NCBI GenBank assembly: GCA_017745135.1
Contig: JAGIAB010000069.1
Coordinates: forward strand, 4,286 to 11,144
Length of the DNA: 6,859 nucleotides
Direction of reading: 5' to 3'
DNA from: Flavisolibacter sp.
Lineage (GTDB): Bacteria; Bacteroidota; Bacteroidia; Chitinophagales; Chitinophagaceae
Every line of letters starts with the position of its first letter. Position 1 is the stretch's first letter. The translations under genes were made by a program, and so were the position numbers. Positions 1 to 5,033 of the stretch are shown in pieces. The notes under the pieces are model-generated. The model saw nothing but the letters and a program-made list of their open reading frames with translations. It had not been told where the DNA came from and did not search any database.

Positions 1-367
1 TTGCAGGTTTGTTTAGTGTGAGGTGTGGAGAAATGCGGTAAGCATTACCTGCAGCACCCGGGCAAAAATTGCTGACCGGTTGAACGCGAATTATTGTTTC
101 GGTTGAAAGAGCACCGGCAGGAAATTCGATTGTCAGTTTATTATCGGAAGTAGTAAAACTTCCTCCATTTGGACCAATAGATTTCTGTTCTTCTCCTCCC
201 GCGGCAACGCCTACCTGCGTAATGTCGCCTTTGGCTGCATTGCCATTGTTGTTGTTTTCATTTTCCGGATGTACAGTTTGTTTGCGGCAGGCAATTAAAA
301 AAACAGCTACCAGTAAGATGACGCCTGCTACAGAATGGAAACGTTTTGATAAGTTCATAAAGATCAT
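1..367 (-). CDS. Lipoprotein with ZU5-like domain, 3' part beyond window
   Basis: The frame is open from an ATG at 367 to the left window edge, giving 122 residues with the C-terminus missing. Residues 1-27 form a lipoprotein signal: basic start (KR at 8-9), hydrophobic core, and the lipobox LIAC with the lipidated cysteine at residue 27. An Asn-rich linker follows (36-43). From about residue 64 there is a ZU5-like segment: IGPNGG, then TIEFPAGALS, TIIRVQPVSN and GNAYRIS, which is the order usual for ZU5 domains in Bacteroidota surface proteins. The protein is therefore probably anchored in the outer membrane or exported to the surface; its function is unknown. A second ATG at 358 would shorten it by three residues and still leave a good signal. 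No clear ribosome binding site is visible upstream of either. The domain call is from motif recognition only. Confidence 0.8.
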   Translation of the reverse strand, partial: MIFMNLSKRFHSVAGVILLVAVFLIACRKQTVHPENENNNNGNAAKGDITQVGVAAGGEEQKSIGPNGGSFTTSDNKLTIEFPAGALSTETIIRVQPVSNFCPGAAGNAYRISPHLTLNKPA

Positions 368-513
368 GTTGATGATATTTGAACATCAAAACTATTGGCG
401 GGAAATAGCGAAGTAAACCGTATGCTGTATGAATTGAGAACAGATGTGCCTGAACTGCAAGATTCGTTTTATGAGGTACTAAAACCCAAGTCCCATCAGC
501 AAAGACAATGACC

Positions 514-980
514 CTATGTTTTTTGATCATTGGACAAATTCATCAGGTAATTGAATTTAATGGCACTCACTGCATAGGCCCTGCTGTCTTTGTAACGGAA
601 CAAAGTCAGCTTGCGGTATGGAATCCTGATGCCTGCCTGCATCAGTGGTCCGCTGATGAAAGAGACTCTTTATATTCAGACAACTCGTTCACCTCCGATT
701 GTGTACGCTGGTGAAAATAAGCCCAGCCGGCACCGGCGGTCAATCCGAGAAAACTTTTGTTGGGTTTATCGTTCGCTCCCGCTCCAAAATTAAAAACCAC
801 GAGAGCCGGAACCAGTATACCGAACCTGGTGTTGCGATTATCGCTGCTATTTGATCTTATTGAGAAAGGAACATCAAGCGCTACTGAAGTATTGTTTGCA
901 ACGAATTTATGTTTCCGGAAAACAACAACCGTACTTTCTATTAATCTTTTTAATGGTAAAAAACTTAAAAACGTTGCAAG
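514..980 (-). pseudogene. Frameshifted C-terminal remnant of an outer-membrane beta-barrel-like protein
   Basis: Two minus-strand frames give one plausible protein tail. The first frame (980 to 642) reads an alternating, Gly- and aromatic-rich stretch including FLGLTAGAGWAYFHQ, then hits TGA at 644-642. The second frame continues with SGPLMQAGIRIPYRKL and AVSAIKFNYLMNLSNDQ and stops at TAG 516-514. The switch must lie between about 645 and 672 and fits loss of 1 nt or gain of 2 nt. No start codon or signal peptide is present. The frame simply begins after a TAG at 983-981, directly behind the yoeB stop, so the 5' part of the gene is missing. The amphipathic strand pattern and the C-terminal aromatic residues suggest an outer-membrane barrel, but I do not recognise the family. 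The first 25 or so codons (980 to about 905) are AT-rich and may not belong to the original gene. Confidence 0.55.
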
Positions 981-1156
981 CTATTACTTATCATAATGGA
1001 AACGAAATTGAAGAATATGCAATCTTTTATCCTTTACTGCATACACCAGACGATGTTCATCGGTAATCCGTCGGCTCCAGCACCCTGCCAGTTTTCCTTT
1101 CAGTGGCTCAGGTTTACCAATTCCTTTGAAAGGATTACGTAAGGTGTCTTTGACTA

Positions 1157-1174
1157 CAAGTGGTCTCATAAATA
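1157..1174 (+). repeat. Terminal inverted repeat, left end of the MITE-like element
   Basis: The sequence is CAAGTGGTCTCATAAATA. On the minus strand it contains ATG at 1169-1167, in frame with the C-terminal yoeB fragment. Confidence 0.85.
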
Positions 1175-1249
1175 TCTGCGCTTTTGTAGAGCCTGCTTGA
1201 TTTTAAGTTTAAAACTGTCGGTAAGTACATTAGTAAAACGGCTAAATGG

Positions 1250-1267
1250 TATTTATGAGACCAGTTC
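1250..1267 (-). repeat. Terminal inverted repeat, right end of the MITE-like element
   Basis: Read on the minus strand it is GAACTGGTCTCATAAATA, differing from the left end at two positions (first and fourth). Its TAA at 1255-1253 ends the N-terminal yoeB fragment. Confidence 0.85.
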
Positions 1268-1356
1268 TAATTCATTTATCCGATGGAGAACTTTTTTATC
1301 CTGTCCCTGCCAATATAAATAATCTTCCCAGGCAATATCCTGCCAAACAAGCTCCA

Positions 1357-1611
1357 TTATTTTTCAATCAGTTTATGTTTTTGGAACTTTCCTTTTTTCA
1401 TTTGCCCAACAGCTTGTTCTAATCTTTTTGTATTCACCTTAGTACTCGTTAAATGAAGGGTTTCCTGAATTGAATTGTATTCTTCCAACGACATAACTAC
1501 AACATTTTTTCCCTTACTCCTAGATACAACAACAATATCACCATCGTCATTAACCACGTTCAGATTCTCTGCCAAATTATTTCGAAATTCAGAATAATTC
1601 ACGACTCGCAT
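1357..1611 (-). CDS. yefM: YefM/Axe-type antitoxin (Phd/YefM family)
   Basis: This is an 84-residue protein, the usual size (E. coli YefM has 83). Residues 1-55 form the Phd/YefM DNA-binding and dimerisation domain: the start MRVVNYSEFRNNLAENL resembles the YefM start with its SYSEARQNL, IVVVSRSKGKNVVVMSLEEY is the characteristic middle strand and helix, and the LEEYNSIQET helix follows. The tail (about 56-84) is Lys-rich and would be the disordered toxin-binding part, covering the YoeB active site. The family normally binds a palindrome at its own promoter and represses the operon together with the toxin. The stop overlaps the yoeB ATG by 1 nt. The gene looks intact, so it now stands as an antitoxin without a working partner; it could still act as a repressor here or against related toxins elsewhere in the genome. 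Confidence 0.9.
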   Translation of the reverse strand: MRVVNYSEFRNNLAENLNVVNDDGDIVVVSRSKGKNVVVMSLEEYNSIQETLHLTSTKVNTKRLEQAVGQMKKGKFQKHKLIEK

Positions 1612-1612
1612 A

Positions 1613-1630
1613 CGTACCTATTTAAGTACG
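1613..1630. promoter_or_regulatory. Candidate YefM operator palindrome
   Basis: The 18-bp imperfect palindrome CGTACCTATTTAAGTACG lies 2 nt upstream of the yefM ATG. The arms CGTAC/GTACG are perfect, and the inner TA/TA pairs also match. Known YefM operators are short palindromes around a GTAC-containing core, and the position fits autoregulation. Binding itself is inferred. Confidence 0.45.
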
Positions 1631-1651
1631 AATTAAAGGCACTAATGTCAA
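1623..1651 (-). promoter_or_regulatory. Possible promoter of yefM-yoeB
   Basis: On the minus strand a TTGACA hexamer at 1651-1646 is followed after 17 nt by a weak TACTTA at 1628-1623, inside the palindrome. Use of this pair would give a nearly leaderless transcript. A Bacteroidota-like TATTTTG at 1655-1649 is an alternative that would leave a leader of about 30 nt. Neither is a full match. Confidence 0.25.
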
Positions 1652-1664
1652 AATAAAAAGACAA

Positions 1665-1696
1665 TTGTTCTGGATGACACACAGTATTTAATTTCG
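1665..1696 (+). promoter_or_regulatory. Possible Bacteroidota-type promoter of rlmH
   Basis: TTG at 1665-1667 and TAATTTCG at 1689-1696 resemble the Bacteroidota -33 (TTTG/TTG) and -7 (TAnnTTTG) elements, with one mismatch in the -7 and 21 nt between them. Transcription would start about 10 nt before the rlmH ATG. Confidence 0.3.
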
Positions 1697-1713
1697 TGTC
1701 CAACCGTTATTGA

Positions 1714-2187
1714 ATGAAAATCTGGTTCTGGTCTATTGGTAAAGCACACGACAGCTATGTAAAAGAAGGTATTGCTGAATTTACAAAACGCATCTCCAAA
1801 TACTTTCCTGTAGAGTGGACGATCATTCCCGTTCCCAAAAATGCAGGCATGTTATCGGAAATGGATCTTAAAAAAAGAGAAGGCGAAACAGTCTTGCAAT
1901 GGCTTAAGCCCGATGATTATTTAATAGCACTGGATGAACATGGAAAACAATTTTCATCGGAAGGCCTTTCGGAATTCTTACAGGAAAGAGCATCAGCAAG
2001 TACAAAGAACCTTGTGTTTTTAATTGGCGGTGCGTTTGGACTCGATGCTGCGGTTTTAAAAAGAGCACAAATAAAATGGTCACTTTCTCAATTAACATTT
2101 CCACACCAACTGGTACGTCTAATTTTAGCAGAGCAGGTATATAGGGCCTGTACCATATCGAAGAATGAAAAATATCATCACAAGTAG
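1714..2187 (+). CDS. rlmH: 23S rRNA (pseudouridine1915-N3)-methyltransferase RlmH
   Basis: This 157-residue protein has the typical length of the SPOUT-class methyltransferase RlmH (formerly YbeA; about 155 residues). RlmH uses S-adenosylmethionine to methylate pseudouridine 1915 in helix 69 of 23S rRNA on assembled 70S ribosomes, acting as a dimer in the cytoplasm. Visible family marks are the start MKIWFWSIGKAHDSYVKEGI, the YLIALDEHGKQFSSEGL strand and helix (69-85), the SAM-binding trefoil-knot loop LIGGAFG (103-109), the knot segment LTFPHQLVRLILAEQVYRA (127-145), and the basic C-terminus NEKYHHK (151-157), which contributes to rRNA binding and catalysis in the family. The ATG at 1714 gives the conserved start. 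No good Shine-Dalgarno site is present. The gene is complete; the sequence shows nothing unusual in it. Confidence 0.95.
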   Translation: MKIWFWSIGKAHDSYVKEGIAEFTKRISKYFPVEWTIIPVPKNAGMLSEMDLKKREGETVLQWLKPDDYLIALDEHGKQFSSEGLSEFLQERASASTKNLVFLIGGAFGLDAAVLKRAQIKWSLSQLTFPHQLVRLILAEQVYRACTISKNEKYHHK

Positions 2188-2196
2188 GGCAAAGGG

Positions 2197-2324
2197 ATTA
2201 CACGAATTGCGTGCGAATTACACGAATTACTTTCACGGCCTCAAATCTTATTTTCGTTAAACTTTGTACGAGGATTCGTTTGAATTCTCAATTCGTGTAA
2301 TTCGTGCCTTAAATTCGCGTAATT
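2197..2324. repeat. Nested palindromic intergenic repeat between rlmH and the rhomboid gene
   Basis: The outer arms 2197-2208 (ATTACACGAATT) and 2312-2323 pair with one mismatch. The inner arms 2214-2228 (CGAATTACACGAATT) and 2290-2304 are perfect inverted repeats. The left side holds two direct copies of ATTACACGAATT with a 20-bp period, and the right side repeats AATTCGTG-type units. The 61-nt interior (2229-2289) has no obvious content. The structure fills nearly the whole gap between the rlmH stop (2187) and the rhomboid ATG (2328). Similar CACGAATT-rich intergenic repeats are familiar from Bacteroidota genomes; I recall this from general knowledge and have not searched. Confidence 0.75.
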
Positions 2325-2327
2325 CTT

Positions 2328-2996
2328 ATGCAGTTAGATATTACCACCATCATCATCATAATTACGGTTTTAGTTTCCATCGGCGGGTTTAATAATCAAA
2401 AAATAATTGACGATTTAATTTTTTATCCGCCAGCGGTTTCTAAAAGAAATCAATGGTACCGTTTTATTACCTGCGGACTCATTCATGCAGATTGGGGACA
2501 TCTTATTTTTAATATGCTGGCTCTTTACCTGTTTGGCAGAAACCTGGAAATCTATTTTTCACAGATTTTCGACGGTACAGGTAAACTAATATACTTACTC
2601 ATGTATGTGACTGCTTTGGCAGTTTCCGTAATACCCACCTATCTCAGGCATAAAGACAATTATCAATATCGTAGTCTCGGCGCATCCGGTGCAGTTTCCG
2701 CGGTAGTTTTTGCAGGCATCCTCTTTGATCCGATAACGGGCATTGGTCTCTTTTTTATTCCGATTTATATTGCCGGTTTTCTTTTTGGCTTTGTTTACCT
2801 GCTTATCTCCTATTATCTCGATAAAAAAGGAGGAGGAAACATCAATCACTCAGCACATATTTATGGAGCACTGTATGGAATTGCATTTACAATTGTAGCC
2901 GCCCAGTTATTTTCTACCTATCCTGTACTGGCTGCATTTATTGATCAAATTCGAAACACCGACCCGAAAGATTTTATACAGTTTGGGAGATATTAG
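2328..2996 (+). CDS. Rhomboid family intramembrane serine protease
   Basis: This 222-residue polytopic membrane protein would cleave transmembrane segments within the lipid bilayer. The rhomboid signature is complete: His58 and Asn62 in HADWGHLIFNMLALYLFG (53-70) correspond to the HxxxN oxyanion pair, Ser120 in the GASG motif (118-121) is the nucleophile, and His177 in AHIYGALYG (176-184) is the base. Hydrophobic stretches near residues 5-20, 50-71, 87-104, 118-133, 138-163 and 177-196 agree with a six-helix rhomboid core. No extra soluble domain is attached and the substrate cannot be predicted. The start at 2328 follows directly on a palindromic repeat, so any ribosome binding signal lies inside that repeat. 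The 3' end overlaps tilS on the other strand by 23 nt. Confidence 0.92.
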   Translation: MQLDITTIIIIITVLVSIGGFNNQKIIDDLIFYPPAVSKRNQWYRFITCGLIHADWGHLIFNMLALYLFGRNLEIYFSQIFDGTGKLIYLLMYVTALAVSVIPTYLRHKDNYQYRSLGASGAVSAVVFAGILFDPITGIGLFFIPIYIAGFLFGFVYLLISYYLDKKGGGNINHSAHIYGALYGIAFTIVAAQLFSTYPVLAAFIDQIRNTDPKDFIQFGRY

Positions 2997-4329
2997 CAGT
3001 TAACTTAAGAATTTCTTTGGTTGATTCCGTTACTTTATACCGGTCATCAATCCGCATTCCAACGATCCAGACAATTTTTTTGTTAGATTCTAGCACCCAG
3101 ATATTTTCCTTTTGGTTCTTCGGCAATCTCTGGTCAATAAAAAAACGGGCAAGCTTTTTCTTTTTACGCATGCCAAGAGGATAGAAATAATCACCTTGTT
3201 TCCATTTACGCAACACCAAAGGATATTCAATATGCTTTGCATCCAGTTGCGCAATAGTCTCTTTTTTTTGGAGTTGAAATTTTTCTTTGGAAATAGTTTT
3301 CAGTTCCAGCTTTCCACCGCCGAAACAAATATTCTCCATTCCTTCTTCAATTGCAATAGTCTCTGCAATCTCTGCTCTCGGTGCAATAATAAACCAGTTG
3401 CGATGTTTAATGATTCGATACTTTTCGTTCCCGATAAATTTTCCAGAATCAGCATTGGCAAGCTTAATTAGTTCATCCACCTGTTTTTCGCCAAAGCCAT
3501 AATCTTTGATGATCTCATAAATCAAAGAAGTGTGGCGGTACTTCATCAGTTTTAAAATAGGAATGCGGACTTCAGATGCGTGTTGTTCGCACACTTTCTT
3601 TTTTACTTCATCCACCGAAGTTTGATAGAGCGCATTTATTTGTTTGAAGCGGTCGATATTATCCAGCAAATTTTCTTCAACCTGCGGAAATACTTTTTGA
3701 ATTGCCGGCAATAATTCATTCCTGAAAAAATTGCGGGTGTATTTTGAAGAAAGATTGGAAGAATCTTCTACCCATTCCAAATTGTTTTGCTTTGCAAATT
3801 CAAGAATTTCTTTTCTTCTTACACCGAGCAAAGGACGCAGGAAAAATTTCTCATCGATGTTTTCTTCAGGCATGGCTGTTAATCCCTGCAAACCTGTTCC
3901 CCTAAAAAAATTCATCAGCAGGGTCTCAATATTATCATCAGCATGATGGGCAAGCAGGGTGAAGGAAAAACCATTTTCTTTCTTTAATTGAACAAACCAA
4001 TGATATCTCAAATCTCTTGCTGCTTCCTGGATCGAGATCTTCTTTTCATTAGCGTAAGTTTCTGTATCAAATTTTTTCACAAAAACTTCTACACCATATT
4101 TTGCACCAAGACTTCTTACAAAGCTTTCATCTCTGTCACTCTCCTCTCCTCTCAATCCAAAATTGCAATGAGCAATTGCAAATGGAATCCCACTTTGTTT
4201 ACACAATTCACACAATACAACAGAGTCAATACCCCCGCTCACTGCAGCTAAAAACTTTCCCTGTAACAAATTCCTGGCTTTAAAAAACTCAGTAAACTTT
4301 TCAGAAATATTTTGATTGGAAACACTCAT
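2974..4329 (-). CDS. tilS: tRNA(Ile)-lysidine synthetase TilS
   Basis: This 451-residue cytoplasmic enzyme ligates lysine to C34 of tRNA-Ile (CAU anticodon) with ATP, changing its decoding from AUG to AUA and its charging from Met to Ile; the function is essential in most bacteria. The N-terminal PP-loop ATP pyrophosphatase domain has SGGIDS (31-36), AHCNFGLRGEESDRDE (53-68), AHHADDNIETLLMNFFRGTGLQGL (127-150) and the RRKEIL...EDSSN...YTRNFFRNELLP stretch (171-208). A helical middle part follows (about 210-320), then the C-terminal TilS domain (about 365-446) with LVLRKWKQGDYFYPLGM (371-387) and the Lys-rich KKKKLARFFID. This is the long, three-part form of TilS. A purine-rich GAAGAAG lies 5 nt before the ATG. 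It converges on the rhomboid gene with a 23-nt overlap. Confidence 0.95.
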   Translation of the reverse strand: MSVSNQNISEKFTEFFKARNLLQGKFLAAVSGGIDSVVLCELCKQSGIPFAIAHCNFGLRGEESDRDESFVRSLGAKYGVEVFVKKFDTETYANEKKISIQEAARDLRYHWFVQLKKENGFSFTLLAHHADDNIETLLMNFFRGTGLQGLTAMPEENIDEKFFLRPLLGVRRKEILEFAKQNNLEWVEDSSNLSSKYTRNFFRNELLPAIQKVFPQVEENLLDNIDRFKQINALYQTSVDEVKKKVCEQHASEVRIPILKLMKYRHTSLIYEIIKDYGFGEKQVDELIKLANADSGKFIGNEKYRIIKHRNWFIIAPRAEIAETIAIEEGMENICFGGGKLELKTISKEKFQLQKKETIAQLDAKHIEYPLVLRKWKQGDYFYPLGMRKKKKLARFFIDQRLPKNQKENIWVLESNKKIVWIVGMRIDDRYKVTESTKEILKLTANISQTV

Positions 4330-4543
4330 TAAACTTCTTCATTTAAAAAACTGTAAGTTCCAGTAGTACCCCTCGAAAGTGATGATAAGAATTACCGAAC
4401 CTTGAATAGAGTCCTTCGTTGCACTCAGGATAAACTCTGCAAGTAAAGTCAAATAGTAGCAATGTCGATCGATTTATAAAAACTTATTTCACGCATACGC
4501 ACAGATAACACAGAGCTACTTTCATAAACAACTCATCCCAATC
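4330..4543. other. Intergenic spacer upstream of tilS without a gene
   Basis: No convincing reading frame occurs on either strand. The spacer lies between divergently placed features: the tilS start at 4329 and the repeat that ends the TPR gene. It holds an imperfect hairpin at 4408-4438 and a stretch rich in ACA/CAC triplets (about 4490-4515) that resembles repeat debris. The tilS promoter should lie in its left part, but no clear -7 element is visible. Confidence 0.5.
4408..4438 (-). repeat. Short imperfect palindromic intergenic repeat
   Basis: The arms AGAGT/ACTCT enclose a second short stem, CCT/AGG. Read on the minus strand it contains TTTATCCTGAGTGCAACGAA. This type of TTTATCCTGAG...GAAGGACT palindrome is, from general knowledge, a common interspersed sequence in Bacteroidota and some other bacteria; its copy number was not checked. 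Confidence 0.4.
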
Positions 4544-4594
4544 AAAAGTCTTTCCGACCTAAGTCTCCCCTTTAGGGGGACAGGGGGTCTAAAT
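4544..4594 (-). repeat. 51-bp GC-rich repeat, copy A, at the end of the TPR gene
   Basis: Copy A is in minus orientation and matches copy B (5772-5822) at 48 of 51 positions, including an uninterrupted 33-bp core. The core holds the hairpin CCCCTAAAGGGG (4567-4578). The TPR gene's stop codon (TAA, 4574-4572) is the hairpin loop, and the last codons of the gene lie inside the repeat. In this copy the repeat is followed by GACTTTTG, a weak T-tract. A role in ending or stabilising the transcript is possible but not shown. Confidence 0.85.
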
Positions 4595-4892
4595 CCTCCC
4601 ATGCCGCCATCAACTCATTATACGCATGCATATCACCCTTCTCTTTCGCTTTCAACATTCCTCTTTCATACCATTGAATCGCAGTTTCTGTTTCATTATT
4701 CCGTTCCAGCAATTTACCCAGGTGGTAATAGCTACCTATATAATTTTCATCCCTGTTTAAAATATTTTCAAACAACTTTCTTGCTTCTGCATCATCTCCG
4801 GTCTTTACATACTCCAGCGCCAATGCATGCTGCACAAAACTGTCGTCCGGATTCGAAGCTAAAAACTCCTTCAATTTGGCGATCCTGTCCAT
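4572..4892 (-). CDS. Small tetratricopeptide repeat (TPR) protein
   Basis: This 106-residue soluble protein has no signal peptide and consists of helical hairpins. TPR 1 covers about residues 17-50 (DDSFVQHALALEYVKTGDDAEARKLFENIL), TPR 2 about 51-84 (YIGSYYHLGKLLERNNETETAIQWYERGML), and a capping helix 85-100. The small and large consensus residues (A-LEY...G-...A...-F, Y-LGK-LE...A--WYE-G) fit TPRs, which usually mediate protein contacts; no partner can be named. The ATG at 4892 is preferred over a TTG one codon upstream (4895), and a purine-rich AAAAGAAG precedes it. The last residues, DPLSP, are encoded by the repeat at 4544-4594, so the native C-terminus was probably different. It is divergent from etfB, sharing a 141-bp intergenic region. 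Confidence 0.8.
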   Translation of the reverse strand: MDRIAKLKEFLASNPDDSFVQHALALEYVKTGDDAEARKLFENILNRDENYIGSYYHLGKLLERNNETETAIQWYERGMLKAKEKGDMHAYNELMAAWEDLDPLSP

Positions 4893-4917
4893 CAACTTCT
4901 TTTGATAATTTAGGCCT

Positions 4918-4925
4918 TATATTTG
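4918..4925 (+). promoter_or_regulatory. Candidate -7 element of the etfB promoter
   Basis: TATATTTG matches the Bacteroidota -7 consensus TAnnTTTG exactly. A TTTG at 4901-4904 lies 13 nt upstream, closer than the usual -33 spacing, so the upstream half is weak. The leader to the etfB ATG would be about 100 nt and includes the inverted repeat TAGTTG/CAACTA (4937-4942 and 4949-4954), a possible small operator or hairpin. Confidence 0.4.
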
Positions 4926-5033
4926 TGAAACTTTAATAGTTGCATAAACAACTAACCGTTAATTTAGCTATATGAATGAGTGACGCTTGCCGCACAATTT
5001 CATTAACCGAATTGTAAACTTAAAAGACCGCAA

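Larger units (their letters stand above)
1157..1267. mobile_element. MITE-like element, 111 bp, TA target duplication, inserted in yoeB
   Basis: The element is bounded by TA at 1155-1156 and TA at 1268-1269. Its two 18-bp ends (1157-1174 and 1250-1267) are inverted repeats identical at 16 of 18 positions, with an uninterrupted 14-bp core. The interior has no coding capacity and carries a small central palindrome, TTTTAAGTTTAAAA, at 1201-1214. Removing the element and one TA joins yoeB codon 30 (TTA) to codon 31 (GTC) in frame, which fixes the boundaries precisely. Small size, inverted ends, TA duplication and lack of a transposase are the marks of a non-autonomous miniature element. TA duplication is typical of IS630/Tc1-mariner transposases, so one of these probably mobilised it; that is inference. 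No second copy is present in the window. Confidence 0.85.
984..1357 (-). pseudogene. yoeB: YoeB/Txe-type mRNA interferase toxin, split by a MITE-like insertion
   Basis: The N-terminal part (1357-1268) encodes MELVWQDIAWEDYLYWQGQD and on to INEL, matching the start of E. coli YoeB. The C-terminal part (1154-984) encodes VKDTLRNPFKGIGKPEPL, WSRRITDEHRLVYAV and ends RFHYDK. A 113-bp insertion (111 bp plus one TA) lies between codons 30 and 31. Without it the gene is 86 codons, against 84 in E. coli. The residues known to be catalytic in YoeB, Glu46, Arg65, His83 and Tyr84, fall at the same numbers here. YoeB is a ribosome-dependent endoribonuclease that cuts mRNA in the A site and is neutralised by YefM. 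As it stands, the N-terminal fragment runs 34 residues and stops in the inserted inverted repeat. Its ATG overlaps the yefM stop by 1 nt (TAATG), the usual coupled arrangement. A functional toxin is unlikely. Confidence 0.9.

Noticed and set aside
258..530. 90-codon minus-strand frame across the lipoprotein start and the spacer
   Set aside because: It is a shadow in another frame; the lipoprotein frame (367 to 1) has a signal peptide, a lipobox and a recognisable domain, and this one has none.
508..996. Several plus-strand frames of 60-80 codons over the remnant region
   Set aside because: They lie antisense to the frameshifted barrel remnant and have no protein-like pattern.
2197..2324. CRISPR array reading of the repeats between rlmH and the rhomboid gene
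   Set aside because: The units are short, few and arranged as inverted arms without regular spacers, and no cas gene is present.
3513..3522. TCTCATAAAT, a 10-bp match to the MITE terminal repeat
   Set aside because: It lies inside intact tilS coding sequence, with no inverted partner and no TA-bounded element nearby, so it is a chance match.
4893..4895. TTG as start of the TPR gene
   Set aside because: An ATG lies one codon downstream (4892-4890) with the same purine-rich upstream stretch; it is the simpler start.
4601..4936. 111-codon plus-strand frame antisense to the TPR gene
   Set aside because: It is a shadow of the TPR gene; the composition (many His, Ser, Pro, Tyr) is not protein-like, whereas the minus frame shows clear TPR residues.
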